Shown here in pieces: positions 1 to 11,769 of a stretch of 64,000 nt of DNA. The stretch's first letter is position 1. Each line of letters begins with the position of its first letter. Source of the stretch: Rosellinia necatrix. Its lineage: Eukaryota > Ascomycota > Sordariomycetes > Xylariales > Xylariaceae. The notes beneath the pieces are model-generated. The model saw only the letters and a list, made by a program, of their open reading frames with translations. It did no database searches and had not been told where the DNA came from. The stretch covers positions 4,997,001-5,061,000 of the forward strand of contig JAGYVD010000004.1 of NCBI GenBank assembly GCA_021209875.1, read 5' to 3'. Position numbers and translations under genes: made by a program.

Positions 1-1895
1 TCGGTGTTCCACGTGCCAGCTCTCGTGTAATCACCGGCACTCGTTCCCTGGACGTAAGCGAAACGAAAATATTCGTTCATAACGGTACTATTATCACGGG
101 TCCATACGAACTCGTTATCGCCGTTGTCGTCGAAGAAGCCCCTGTATCTCTCGACATCGTTTACGAGAATGCTAATACCATCATACCGTATACTTGGGGG
201 GGGGCCCCACCGGAATGCAATTGTTGCGAGCGAGGTGTTGATGACAGGGGTTAGAATATCAGGAAGCGCGGTACCAAGCTGGGCATCGCCCTGCAACGCT
301 GTTGAGGTCTGAAGCACGGGGTCGAAGCCCCAGCGGGCGATTCCATTGATAAAAAAGCCGACTAAGATGCCCTGGTATAACAAGGATAGGCGGGTCTGAA
401 TGCTTGTACCTGGCAAGAGCAGAAGGGCCAAAATATAGTGGTGAAGGCGCAAGCTAAGGTTGGGCAAAGCTAAGGCGATAAGAATAGCAAGGATGAATAG
501 GGCGTATAACTTTAGGTAGCGTACGAGCCGGGCCTCCTGCTGGAAACACCATATTTGACCGGCGACAATGACAACCAGCACAATCACAATGATGGCCAGA
601 GCAGCTTTGGCACCAGGTTGTTGATCGAGATCATGACCGGTCAACCTCGAGATCGGTATGAAGTCAAAGGTCAAGTTTGTCAATGCTCCGACCCAGCACC
701 CACCTAACCACAAGACGGTCTTCTCAACCTGGGCCGTCAGACCCCGCAGAGTGCGTCTGACACCCATTTTGTCGTAGAAGACCCAGGCACAAAACATGGC
801 GGGGAGGAATTTGCCCAGCAGGTTTGAAAATTGACTTGCGAAAGGGCCATCGACAGGAGGGTCAGAGGCCAAGCCGACCTCGAAGAAGGCAATGACGAAA
901 GTGCCAAAGAAGAAGGCAGCTGACGAGGCGGTAAAAAGGGACAAGACGCTGGTAAAGACCACCGATATAGCTAATAACGACCACCTCGCGTCTTTGGCCT
1001 CGCATTTGATGCTGGGGAGAAATGTGAAACTGAGGGGAAAGTTGGAATCAAAGGCAATGCTCTCAATACCGTGGCGGTTCGTGGCGACAAAGTCCCGCTG
1101 CTCGCCAGTAAGCGATACAACACCACAGCCGCCTTGCGAGGCTGAAATGATACCGGAGTGGATAGCGGCGCCACAGATAAAAGAATCACCTCGATACATG
1201 GGGTCCAGTTCGTTTGACGGGTCGGGAGGGCCGCCGACGATCAAGGGAGCATAGCTGATCTCCTGATCGCCAACGGCCCGGGGGTTTAAGACACGGTAGC
1301 TGGCACAGTTTCCGGGGCACCGGAAAGCGAAGCTCGAGTTATCGAATGGCCTGCAGTCCACGCCGTCAATGCCGCAGCCGTTGTTCTTGCTCCAGTACGT
1401 GGCCCCGCAGCTAATGGCAGAGGGTTCACCCCAGCCCTCGATCTCGGACGAGAGCTGGCCCCGCCAAAAGACTATGGCGAAGGTAAGGATCCAGGCGCCA
1501 AAGAAGGCGAAAAAGAGCCAAAGGCGGTGTCTCTCCTTGGGCAGCACCCGATCGAGGAGGCGGAGCGGCGCACGCTGAACGGTGGGGAAGAAGGGGTTGA
1601 TCTTCCAGGTCCTGGGATTCGGGGGGCCCTCGGTCCAACCCACGACGGTCCCGATGACTCGGCGAGCGGGATACGGAACCCACTTCCAACGCTTCCAGGC
1701 GGCACGGTCTTGCATGAAGCGCGGCGTGACGTGCTCGGCGGAATAGTCGGAATCGTCGGGATCGTCGGGGTCGTCGGAGTCGAGGGGAGTGGCGGCGCCG
1801 TCAGGAGAGTGCGGGCGAAGCGGCAGTCTCTGCTGGTGCTCGAGATCGGGGGAGACGGGTGAGCTAGAGCGAGAATCGGACTGGATGTGGCTCAT
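1..1895 (-). CDS. LCCL domain-containing multi-pass membrane protein (3' end cut by window edge)
   Basis: One uninterrupted frame runs from the ATG at 1895 (starting MSHIQSDSRSSS) to the left edge, at least 631 codons with no stop and no intron. Order: a Ser/Asp-rich cytosolic N-terminus with a DSDDPDDPDDSD run (about 35-50), a first membrane segment near 130-150, then a Cys-rich LCCL domain (about 170-285) with the signatures FRCPGNC and FICGAAIHSGI. Several hydrophobic segments follow in the C-terminal half, with long loops between them. This is the layout of the fungal LCCL membrane proteins, whose biochemical role is not established. In animals LCCL modules occur in cochlin and Limulus factor C. 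The start is chosen because it is the first ATG of the frame and upstream sequence in the same frame does not resemble coding DNA. The C-terminus lies outside the window. Confidence 0.88.
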   Translation of the reverse strand, partial: MSHIQSDSRSSSPVSPDLEHQQRLPLRPHSPDGAATPLDSDDPDDPDDSDYSAEHVTPRFMQDRAAWKRWKWVPYPARRVIGTVVGWTEGPPNPRTWKINPFFPTVQRAPLRLLDRVLPKERHRLWLFFAFFGAWILTFAIVFWRGQLSSEIEGWGEPSAISCGATYWSKNNGCGIDGVDCRPFDNSSFAFRCPGNCASYRVLNPRAVGDQEISYAPLIVGGPPDPSNELDPMYRGDSFICGAAIHSGIISASQGGCGVVSLTGEQRDFVATNRHGIESIAFDSNFPLSFTFLPSIKCEAKDARWSLLAISVVFTSVLSLFTASSAAFFFGTFVIAFFEVGLASDPPVDGPFASQFSNLLGKFLPAMFCAWVFYDKMGVRRTLRGLTAQVEKTVLWLGGCWVGALTNLTFDFIPISRLTGHDLDQQPGAKAALAIIVIVLVVIVAGQIWCFQQEARLVRYLKLYALFILAILIALALPNLSLRLHHYILALLLLPGTSIQTRLSLLYQGILVGFFINGIARWGFDPVLQTSTALQGDAQLGTALPDILTPVINTSLATIAFRWGPPPSIRYDGISILVNDVERYRGFFDDNGDNEFVWTRDNSTVMNEYFRFAYVQGTSAGDYTRAGTWNT

Positions 1896-2960
1896 GGCTG
1901 ACACGCACGCACATCGGCGGTCGACACCGGCTCGAAGGACGGTGCCGTCGACGTTCTAGGCGTCCGAAGGCGAGGAGGTTCGGGTGGCGATCGTATATAC
2001 GGTCATGTATGGGGCATTTGTCACGAATGGGCACGGATAGGCAGCACAGATAGGCGTCTATGGATCTAGGTATAAGGCAGACTTGGGCTATAAACAATGG
2101 CAACTGCAAGGACATGGGGACATGTATAATATGTAGGTCGCTGTCAGCGATATAGATACAATGGATGCTGGACAGTCAATGAATATGATATATGATGTGA
2201 GATGGGTGGTGTACGATGGCACAGCTGAGTGCCTGCTCAGCCCTCTCCGTGAAGGATTCGGCGGCTCAGCGGCTGGACGCGCGGAGGTTGTTGGTGTGAG
2301 AGGTTGGTTATACCTACCACCTACCTTAGGGAACTATGTACTTGATAAGAGGGCGATGGCGTCGAGAAACACTGGGGAATGCGGAGACCAGCATTGGGTG
2401 CCTACCTAAAGGATGGGGGTGGTGTCCAGTACACAGGTGCACTAACACCCGGCTGCAGGGACTAGTTAACTAACAAGGCCAATGCACTAGTGTACACCCG
2501 GATCCCTGATAATTACCTACTTAGTGTAGGCAAGGCAGTAACTAGGTAACTACTTGCTAAAAATACGAATGCCCTCTTATTGTCTTATCTTGTCCCCTTC
2601 CACTGGAGCTAGCCAGCCGCAGACAGCTGACAGCCCTAGACGATTTGATCAAACCGCTCCGTTCTTTGCACAGTACCGACATTCCGTCGCGATATTGTGG
2701 TCCCAAAAGAGTGATGGGATGGGTGTATTATTGAACGAACATTAGTTTCACGACAGCTGCCTTGAGTCTTCACGCAGAACAGGTACGGCATTTCTATGAA
2801 CAAGAGAGATAAACTATCTAGTCTCCCAGCCCAGATTTCGCCTTTCACTCTGGGCGACCTGGGCGACCCTCCTAAAACGAAAGATGTAGATGTAGTTATG
2901 CTGACTCACTCATAGCCCTCTGGGTCATATTTCAGGAGGGGCAGAACCATCCCGATAGAT
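1896..2960. other. Intergenic region between divergent LCCL and QTRT2 genes
   Basis: Shared upstream region of two divergently transcribed genes. Only short open frames without recognisable protein features occur. Several CTAGGTA/TACCTA-like words are present, but I see no clear TATA box close to either start. Confidence 0.6.
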
Positions 2961-4564
2961 ATGGTTACCCCCGGGCCGGACGGGGGGGAGATGTTCAGGA
3001 TCCTCAAGGGCGTAGCGAGCGATGGTGTCGGTGCTCGTCTGGGAAGACTGTCTCTGCCCAAGCGCCAGGCAATCGACACACCAAGTTTTATCGGCGTCAC
3101 GGCACGAGGCGCCATCCCTCACCTGACCCCTGACCATGTCGGCAACCATTCTCAGTTGGGCGGAGTGTATATCGCCCTCGAAGATTGTAAGTTAAATACC
3201 GGGATGGAACGAGCCGGGTCGGGTTGTCGAGCCGGGCTGGGTTCAGTCAGGCTGAGCCGTGGAGGATCGCATCTGACCCAACTATACCCGCAGTCATGGA
3301 GGCAACGCCGAAAAAGACGTCGCCCCCGATCCTTGAGATGAAGTCGGGGGGCATGGAACCGCTGCATGCATTTACTGCCACGCCCTCGCACATGTTCACA
3401 CTCCTGGGTGCACGGCGGCACCCGGCAATCAACTCCCCCGTCGGCAATACAAATGATTCCATATCCGTCTTCACGTCGACGGGGTTCCAAAAACTGACAA
3501 ATGAGGCCTATCGCCAGTCCGTCGACACAATACAACCGGACGTGGTCATCCCGCTGGCGGATATGACATACTCGCGGACGACCGCCTTCCCCGAGACAAA
3601 GCGGCGTACAAACGTCACCAGCTCGAAACGGCAGCTCCGCATGGTTGACCGGACCGAGGATTGGCTAGCCGAGTTCTTCAAGGGGAAAGAAGAGATAGGA
3701 GACGACGGGCAGAGCAAAACTCTGTCCTCGATATTCGCACCTCTCCTCCCACTATCCTACCCGACCCAGTGGGAGTATTTCAGCCAGTTGGAGCAAGACT
3801 TCGCCACGAAATTATCAGGGCTGGCCGTCTACGACGTCGATATCCTGCCTGATCTCAGCAATCATAAACCCCTGATGCATTTGCCCCGTCTCTCGCTGGA
3901 CTACACAGCAACACCGCAAGAGATCTTACGCCAAATCCACCTAGGAGCAGACATTCTCACCGTGTCTTTCTTAAATGGCGTTTCGGATGCCGGCATAGCA
4001 CTCAATTTCACATTCCCCGCCCCTTCCGACTCCGGCTCTGAAATCAGACCGCTGGGCACTAACATGTGGTCCTCCGAGCACGAGGTCGCCGTGGCGCCGC
4101 TGGTGGAAGGCTGCCAGTGCTACGCCTGCACGAAACATCACCGCGCTTTCTTACACCACCTCCTCTATGCGAAGGAAATGCTTGGCTGGACCCTCCTGCA
4201 GCTCCACAACTACCAAGTCATAAACGACTTCTTCGCGGGCATTCGTGCGTCCCTGAACGCGGACCCCCCGACATTTGGGAGAGACTATGACGAGTTCCTC
4301 CGGGTGTACGATTCCGAATTACCCACGGGTACTGGCACTAGGCCACGTGCGCGGGGATACCACTTCAAGAGCCGGGGAGGTGACGACAAGATCAACCCTC
4401 CTGCGTGGGAACACTACGGGGCCGACAACGATCCCGCGTTAACGGATGATATGGCAGGGTTAGCCGTGACGGGAGCTGCTGCGGAAGGAAAAGAAACACC
4501 TCTTGTTCCCAAAGCTAACGCTCCCGAGCTTGATAGACAGGGGTTCGCCGAGATTTCTAAATGA
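2961..4564 (+). CDS. QTRT2: Queuine tRNA-ribosyltransferase accessory subunit 2-like protein
   Basis: Exons 2961-3186 and 3294-4564 give 498 aa. The donor is GTAAGT at 3187 and the acceptor CAG ends at 3293. The splice joins VYIALED to FMEATPKK in frame, restoring a TGT-family N-terminus (ARLGRLSL..., then GAIPHLTPD). The C-terminal part carries the zinc site CQCYAC followed by conserved histidines (HHRAFLHHLL, LQLHNYQ). QTRT2 (formerly QTRTD1) is the non-catalytic partner that forms a heterodimer with catalytic QTRT1 and exchanges guanine-34 for queuine in tRNA-His, -Asn, -Asp and -Tyr, partly at mitochondria. An in-frame ATG at 2991 (MFRILK) is an equally possible start and would give 488 aa. 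Length and motif order fit the family. Confidence 0.88.
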
Positions 4565-5713
4565 AAAAAAAAAAATTACCCGCCTCTAGATGAAGCGACT
4601 TAACACCGATTGCCCGGTGTTCTGGATAGCTAATCATATAGATAGTATACCCTAAGATCAAAACGTTGAGTATCAAGCACGTATCCATGATATTATGTCT
4701 GCGTGCCATGAATGGAGCAATTCGCCGGGTCTTTATATCACGGCTAATGCAACTATTTTTTTCAATACCAAAGCCCCCGTTCGACGCTTCACGGAGCCTA
4801 ACTGCAGATAGGTCTCTCCACGTTAGTTACGTGGCCTCTCGTGCATAGTTATGTTCCACGCTCTCTAGATACAGTCAACACTACAGGGGCAGGCGACGAT
4901 AGTTTAAACCTTAACCCTCATCAAGTCAGCAGCCACTGGCCCCGAGCCCTCCGCCATGGAGGATATAAGTTCATTAAGACTTATGCCCAGTGGCCGTGTT
5001 GGAATGGCCTAGCGGAAACCGAGCGAAACAGCGAAACAGCGAAATATGCTTATTCAATATCGTTACTCAGTATCTCTAGGCGCGGGGGTTCGATTCCCTC
5101 GATGGCCGCTATTTCCCTCTTTTTTTCCCCCCCTCCTTTCTCCTCCACCCTTAATGTCTCTCTGATACTGATAGTACGTAATCCCATCTAGTAGTTTCAA
5201 AAATCGTGGCGCGACATGCCACTATAACTTTGTCATAGGACGAGGTCACGTTAGCATACAAATGAACCAGAGCATGGTTGGAACGATTAGAAAAATAATC
5301 CGATAATCAAACCAAATTAAGAGCAGTCCCCGCCTAATTAAAAATCCAACAGCGCCTAACCAAGGTTTCCGAAATGCCTATATACATACATACACTCGGA
5401 CGCCCCAAACAATGGATATAACGGCCTAGCACCGAACCTCGTGCTTCTCTAACCCGTCATCTACCGTCTAACATCTAACATGTATATCTATCCGTAAACA
5501 TAGATGATCGCCTGCTGATGCATATAACATCATAGCGCGGGATTAGAGCGCAGGTGATCTGAGCCCAAGGTTCGCCTACTTGGCCAAAACGTGTTAGTTA
5601 ACCTGTATGGTACAGCAACACGCGGCGTCGACGATCCCAGACCCCGCAAAAAGACCGCCGCCACCCAGGCCACGACGACAGCGCTCCCCGACCGGCCCCG
5701 CTCCGCGCACCGC
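4565..5713. other. Intergenic region downstream of QTRT2 and of the convergent MFS gene
   Basis: Begins with an A-tract immediately after the QTRT2 stop codon and is otherwise AT-rich. The only structure seen is the tRNA-like segment at 4992-5108. No supported protein gene. Confidence 0.5.
4992..5108 (+). pseudogene. tRNA-like relic with intact A and B boxes
   Basis: A perfect internal A box (TGGCCTAGCGG, 5005-5015) and a perfect B box (GGTTCGATTCC, 5087-5097) lie 72 bp apart. The T arm folds with five pairs (GGGGG with CCCTC, one G-U). A 3' acceptor half (GATGGCC, 5101-5107) pairs at six of seven positions with GGCCGTG at 4992-4998. However, six extra bases (TTGGAA) separate that 5' half from the A box, and I cannot build a convincing anticodon arm. 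It is most likely a damaged or intron-bearing tRNA gene; the amino-acid identity is not assigned. Confidence 0.3.
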
Positions 5714-7797
5714 TCACACGCGACTGGGGTCCGCCTTCTCGGGCGCCCCAGCGCCCTTGTCGTCGTCGTCCCCGCCGGCGTAGGCGTAGCGGCTGCGCGC
5801 GCGGATGCGGGCGCCGAAGCGCCAGAACAGGAAGGGGATGGCGCAGCACAGCAGGCTGAGGGCGGCGAGCAGGGTGCCGGCCCACTGGTCGCCGAGGCGG
5901 TGGTAGAGCTGGGTGGTGAAGAGGACGACGGCGGCGCCCCAGAGCGAGCGCAGGAAGGTCTTGGCGGCGAGCGCGGACGCGGCCCGGTGCTGGTACGCGT
6001 CCACCAGGTAGTTATTCGCGCTGTTGTAGATGAAGATGAACCCGAACCCCACGGGAAAACCGGCCAGGGCCGGCCCCACCCAGATCAGGCGCGCGTACGA
6101 CGTCCACGCGAACACGATCATCCCCGCCGGTATGAACCAGCACGCGTACATCATCGGCACGAGCCGCAGCTCGGCCGGCGGCAGCCGGCCCGCGTGCGGC
6201 GCGATCAGCGTCAGGTAGTGCTTGTTTACGAAGGGGGCGCAGGCGGCGGAGGCGACGACGCCGAGGGCGAGGGGGATGCTGTTTCCAACGAAAGTTAGTT
6301 AGAAAAGCCCCGTTTAATTATAATACAGCGTGAAGGGAAGGCGCCGATATTACGGCCGTGTTATGAATGGATGGGATGGGTGAGGGCTGGGGAAAAGAAA
6401 AGAGAAGACTTACAACGTGAGCCCCGCGATGCCGGAGGAGAAGCCCTTCCCCTCCTTGAAGACGATCGGAAACGCGATGAAGAACATGTACAGCAGGCCG
6501 TAGAGCACGGACATGTACAGCGTGATGAGGAATACGATGAGCTCGCCGAACAGCAGCTTGAGCGGCATGATCAGGAAGATACGCATGCGCTCACCCAGCG
6601 GCCGCATGTCGAGGTCCTGCTCCGTGACCCAGTCCTGCTCGCCCGTGTCCTTGCGCATCTTCTTGGCCCGCCGCGCGAGGATGGTGGGCGCGTACGTCTC
6701 CGGGACGGTGAATGTGATGAGCACCCATACGATTCCCGAGAGGATCAGCGTGAGCCAGTACAGCCACCGCCAGCCGACCGCGTCGGAGAGGAAACCACCG
6801 GCGAGGGGCCCGACTGCAAGATTCAAGAGTGTCAGATGTTTGCCGTTTTCACGGTGATGGTATATACAACCCACTACTGGCGGGTTGGGGAAAGCTACTG
6901 GAGACGGACTACTTACTGGCAGGGCCGATAAAAGGGGCGGCAGAGAAGGCAGCCATGGGTATACCTCGCTCCTCAGCCCTCCACAGATCGGCAAGGGTAC
7001 CGCCGATGATAGTGATGGGCGCGGAAAACGCAATGCCATCGATGGCACGCGATATCAAGAGTGTTTGTATGTTCTTCGCAAGCGCGCAGGGTATTATAAA
7101 CAGTACAGCGACAAATAGCGTCGTGACACTGAAAGCGAGTCTCGATGTCAGCAAGCTGTGATGCCTCGAGGGGTTATCCTCTGAATGGGCTTACTATATA
7201 ACCTTTCGACCATAGACTTCGGATAGGGGGGCCAAAGCCAAGGGCCCTTTTTATAACCACTTGGGTCAGTCTACATGCTCTGAGCTGTACGAAATTCCCG
7301 ACGGAGAGAGGACACTTACCGACACCGAATCCGACGACGAATAGGGTAATGCTGAGAAGGGCGACTTCAGTGCTGACATTGAATTCCTCCGCCACGCCAT
7401 CGATGTCAGGGGTGATGACCGACGAGGCAAAGGCGACGACAAAGCAGGTCAAGGCTACGACCATGGTGATATACCACCTATAGGCCTTGCTCCAGTTCTT
7501 GGGGTTTTCGGGGTCATCTGGTCGGAAGGTTACAAGGCGATAGTGGTGTTGGCCATCGGGTTCGACTGGGCCTGGTATCTCACCCCGCCGTGTTTCAAGG
7601 ACGTATTCAGCGAGGTTGGCCTCGTTTGTCAAGGTTCGGTTTGGCAAGTTGATATCATAGCTCATAGTTGGCTCTAGATGTCCATCTAGAGTACTCGTCC
7701 GTGATATGGAGAGGGGCGTATCATCGGGACTCGAATTCTGGTTGATGGGCCCGGCTGAGGAAGCCATGGTGGTTGAAGATTCGTTGTTGACCGCCAT
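5714..7797 (-). CDS. MFS transporter, DHA1 (12-TM drug:H+ antiporter) type
   Basis: Exons 7320-7797, 7195-7246, 6917-7155, 6414-6813 and 5714-6278 give 577 aa, all phases closing. A hydrophilic N-terminus of about 110 residues ends in the DHA1 hallmark [14 protein letters not shown]. Twelve hydrophobic segments follow. The family motif PLSEVYGRK between TM2 and TM3 is encoded mostly by the 52-nt second exon, and [20 protein letters not shown] and [16 protein letters not shown] come from exon 3. Such proteins export drugs, polyamines or secondary metabolites at the plasma membrane. The substrate here cannot be told from sequence. Intron 2 (7156-7194) is only 39 nt but is required, because the frame stops inside it. 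The GC-rich last exon ends in an acidic tail with a [10 protein letters not shown] run. Confidence 0.88.
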
Positions 7798-9745
7798 AAA
7801 GAAAAGGGGGGAACGAACTAAAGGGGTAAGATCTCATGTGAGGTTGGCTACATATAATTACTAGGGGATAGGCAAACACATGCCACATCAAGGGCGGGTT
7901 CATCATTCTTATATAGAATGGGCGTATGGATGATGATATTTATACACCTGAACATTGGCCTCCCTGCTCGTGATGGCGAAGAGGGCGAGAATGACATGCC
8001 ATTGGTCACCATTGGGAGCTTCGTTGCATAGCTCCCGAAAACACGGAGCCACATGGTCCCCACAGGATTGGTGCTGTAAGATTCATGGTGAAGCTGATCT
8101 CTGGTACCTTGCAGCTCGGACTCAGTTGCATGACTTTTCAGGGCGAGATGGCGAGACGCAGAAAATCATCTGTTGCAACCTCAACGGAGGCGCATGCACT
8201 AGATAATAAATAGATAAGCACCACGCAGGAAGAACTCCGTGGGCCCAATCACACCGAAAGTGCATTGAAGAATAACATCATGGCTACATATCAATTGAAG
8301 AAGAGTTCGGCGCGTACGTAATATAGCTCTTATCTCTAGGTAGCTGATGGAATTCATATGGATTGCGTATCATATCTTGGGTCTGAATGTTGTCAGTGAA
8401 GTTTCGGCCTACCAAGACTTCTGCCCAGACTTTTAGGCCCACTGGAGGAGTCGAGAAATCTTTCCTCGCGAGAAAGGCCAAAACGCGAGGGGCGAATCGA
8501 GTCGGTACCCAGCAATCAGAGCTTGGCATTTGCCGATTGTGTATGAAGGATACCGACCTTTGTGGCATTTATTTCCTGACAATATGGCTCTTGGATGCGC
8601 TCTATTCTTCGTGGTGCCGGTATTATTACCCTAGATTTTTAGAGGACAACGTCTCGCAGCGGCGAACCATCTCGACAGCAAAGTGATCAAGGTTGGCCGT
8701 CAGAGGGAGAGAGCTTGAGGCTCTCAACAAGGTAGGTACCATTCAATTTAGTTATTGCCCCCTTGCAACCTGGTGCCTGGTCCCGGCAATGCCCGTACCC
8801 CTGCTTCCACGCACATGGGTCCACTAAAGGCCACTAAGCTGCAGGCTCCACCATTAAGCGAAACTCTTTTATAGTGCAGTAGCAATTGCACATTGGGTGG
8901 TGTAAGTGCTTAGACAATGGTACACCAGAGCATCACACTAGGTATATCATAGAGGAGTCGTCCTTTATCTCGCTTAGGATCCCTTTTCACATATATGGGA
9001 GACTTATCCCGATCACCTTATCTTGCAAATATCTCTGACCATTCTCGTAAGGCATTCATACTCATTAGGATAACTAGTGTCGCGAGTGATTTCATGCCCA
9101 AGATGATCCACTTCGCCATAGTGTATCGACCATAGTGTATCGACCGGACAGAGGAGAGCATGGCGGAGGAACTTATGCCTGATTTTGACTAGGCTCAGTT
9201 CGCCGGCGTTTGCTCGCTATTCAGAGGCGTGACGAGTGTCGAGAGATATGTAGGTAGGTACCTAATCGTGTCGACAGGCTTATCTTATCGAGGCTAGCCG
9301 GACGACGACACTGCCTTTAGCCTCAACCCGAAGTTCTTGCCCCTCCGTTAGTCCGAGATTATGTGATATGTGATGAGTTGCCGACGACGCTCAGGAGACG
9401 CCCAGGAGTTATACATATGTTCGTGCCACTCCGAGTCCGTCTCGTTTTGCGCGTTGCCGTACCGGAATCACAACCCACCAAGACTTGTCCCATATTTCCC
9501 CTTCCGATTTCTTATCGCAGTTCTAGGCCGAGAAGTATAATTACAACCCTCACGAATATGGACAGGCTCTGTTGTGCTCTATGACTACTCCGGGATATCA
9601 GCTTGGGGACTTGGGCAAGCAATAACAATGACCTCGGTTAGGTCACTGGATTCACAAGAGATAGCTAGTTCAGTTTGTCTGAATTATCGGGCCCTGACTT
9701 GAGAATTCTAACCAAATAGGCCCATCAAGATACGAAATTTAATCT
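7798..9745. other. Intergenic region upstream of the DHA1 transporter
   Basis: About 1.9 kb with short unconvincing open frames on both strands. I recognise no protein, RNA gene or repeat. A near-duplicate of CATAGTGTATCGACC occurs at about 9117 and 9132. Confidence 0.5.
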
Positions 9746-10641
9746 CTATCGGTACGCTTTCCACATTGTTTGGAGATACCCAAAGGCCGAAGGACCAAAC
9801 CTCCAGCTCGTCCAGACACCCACCCCTAAAGCCGCCCAGCTCAGTAGACCCTTCATGATGAAGATCCTTCTAATCAGCTGGAACGTCTCTTTCTCATTGA
9901 GTCGGGGGAACGGCTCATCCGGGACCTCCGTCCCGAGGAACTCACATAGCGGACCCCAGCCTTGCTCCGGCATGAACTCCAAGACGCGTCGTCCGCGCTT
10001 CTTCGCCTCGTTGAGGACAAACTGTCGATGGCCATCGTAGAGCTCGATAGACCAAGGTATGGGCGTCCCATATAAACGGCGGCAGAGACATATGGTCTCA
10101 CGATTCATCCAGTACCATAGGCGGTCGTTCCGGAAGAACAGGCAGGTGGCGAGGAACCGCCAGGAGAAGAAGAACTGGAACGACTCCTTCGCCGACGCGG
10201 CCCATTGCACGCCGCTGCGGCGCAGGTTCAGCACGATGGCTGCATCCGGGTATATGTCCATGAGGTCGGCGGCAAAGTAGATGACGGGCAGGTCGGCCAC
10301 GGATGCGTGTCCGGCCATGAGCTCCCGCACTATCTTCTGCCGCTTCTCGCGGTCCCGCTCCCGGATCGCGTCGAGCATCAGCTGTGACCGGTCCGCGTGG
10401 GGGAGGATGTGGGCCATGTGCATACACGGCCCAAAACCGAGACGCTCGATGGCCGCTTGCACTATTTTCCGCCGTGCCATTAGCTTACTTTGAATAGACT
10501 CTGCGAAGTCCCGTTGCTTCATGGCATATGTATGAACTTACTGGAACTCGTCGCGGCACGCGGCGGCCCCGCACATATGACTTTCAACTCGACCGGCCCA
10601 GTCTTGTCGACCACTCGGTCGTCTGATATGAACCGAACCAT
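9746..10641 (-). CDS. Sulfotransferase-like P-loop protein (Sulfotransfer_4-type family)
   Basis: Exons 10542-10641 and 9746-10461 give 271 aa. The first exon supplies the strand and 5'-phosphosulfate-loop-like motif KVICAGPPRAATSS, and the 80-nt intron (GTAAGT...TAG) joins it to MQAAIERLGFGPCMHM. Later conserved pieces are DIYPDAAIVLNLR, the WS motif near PWSIELYDGH, and GWGPLCEFLG followed by PFPRLNE. A hydrophobic segment near the C-terminus (SWAALGVGVW) could anchor it in a membrane. Families of this shape are abundant in ascomycetes and are usually annotated as sulfotransferases or NAD-dependent epimerase-like P-loop proteins. Substrates are unknown. The codon choice around the junction makes the upstream start necessary, since a start inside exon 2 would lose the P-loop. 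Confidence 0.85.
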
Positions 10642-11379
10642 GCTAATAATGATAGGGTGCACTGTGCTTTAGAGATGAGGTGAGGTGATGAATTGTGTAT
10701 TGAGGGAAGGGAATGTAGTAAACAAGCCCGTGGGAGTAGTGAGGATAGTGAAAACAAACAGGCCATATAGAATGATACAGAATAAGCCCAACGTTGATCG
10801 GTGACATCCGAAAGAAGGGACCCTTTGGACCCCAACTCCTGAGTGCTTATTCTGCATGCTACTTACCTTTACCCTCTGCAATATGCGGCTCATCATTAGT
10901 TCACGCTACATAGAACATAAAAAGCTATTTATACGAGATAAAACACTTGGGAATCGAAACTCTCTCTCTCCTGAGGATGAGCATGTTGACTTGAATGTGT
11001 TTTTCTCATCTTAGATTCGTACTTCATTGAATAAGATAAGTGACTTGCGCAAGGTACTAGCGTAGGCATAATACTACCTACGTAGGTACAGGCCTTGTTC
11101 TATGCCAAAATAGGAATAGCTCTAATACCCCGTACTTAGCTGTTCAGCCTATCAAATCACGTATTGATAGCTAGCATCGAAAAATAATTTTGAAGCTTTC
11201 AACTCCCATCAAAAAACCATCACTCCACGATAACCCATCTATCTCAATTGCCAAATCACCAACTACCTAGGTGCCTACCGACCGGCGAAAGACCTATCGA
11301 CCAGACCTTCCCCCACCATCTCGATACGCGTTTCCATACCTCAACAGAAGCAGAAGAAGAAAGACCAACTACCGTCAAG
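10642..11379. other. Intergenic region between the sulfotransferase and NOP10
   Basis: AT-rich shared promoter region of two divergent genes. TACGTAGGTA-type words occur at about 11081-11095. No supported gene. Confidence 0.5.
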
Positions 11380-11769
11380 ATGCATCTAATGTACACTCCG
11401 GACGAGAGCGGCAAGTCAGTAACCCTTTTCCCCGAAATCTCACGAAGCAAAATAAGAGAGAGAGAGAAAAAAAAAAAAAAAGACAGCAAAGTTAACCCGG
11501 TTGTGGAAAACAGGCGAATCTACACGCTGAAGAAGGTCCTCGGCGGCACCGTCACCAAGTCGGCCCACCCAGCGCGCTTCTCGCCCGACGACAAGTGGTC
11601 GCGCCAGCGCGTGACGCTGAAGAAGCGCTTCGGGCTCCTCCTGACGCAGCAGAGTATGTTCCAGTTCCAGCCAAACTCCCGGGGGTTTTTTTTTTTTTTT
11701 TTCTTTCTTTCTTTCTTTCTTGCTGACCTGCTCCGCTCTGCAGAGAACAAGGTCGCCGAGACCCAGTGA
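11380..11769 (+). CDS. NOP10: H/ACA ribonucleoprotein complex subunit 3 (NOP10)
   Basis: Exons 11380-11414, 11514-11653 and 11744-11769 give 66 aa. The protein begins [12 protein letters not shown], then RRIYTLKKV, and contains the near-invariant block [20 protein letters not shown]. This matches NOP10 along its length. NOP10 is a core protein of H/ACA snoRNPs with Cbf5 (dyskerin), Gar1 and Nhp2, guiding pseudouridylation of rRNA in the nucleolus. Intron 1 carries an AGAGAGAG stretch plus a run of about 15 A, and intron 2 a run of about 17 T followed by TTTC repeats; both keep good branch sites (GTTAAC, GCTGAC) and CAG acceptors. The 10-residue tail after the second intron is lineage-variable. 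Confidence 0.95.
   Translation: MHLMYTPDESGKSVTLFPEISRSKIREREKKKKKDSKVNPVVENRRIYTLKKVLGGTVTKSAHPARFSPDDKWSRQRVTLKKRFGLLLTQQSMFQFQPNSRGFFFFFFFLSFFLADLLRSAENKVAETQ

Noticed and set aside
5591..6298. 235-codon + strand open frame opposite the DHA1 transporter
   Set aside because: Antisense to the last exon, whose membrane segments are clear on the minus strand.
11248..11769. Single 173-codon frame reading through the NOP10 introns
   Set aside because: It would insert Lys and Phe runs from the A and T tracts; splicing restores a perfect NOP10.
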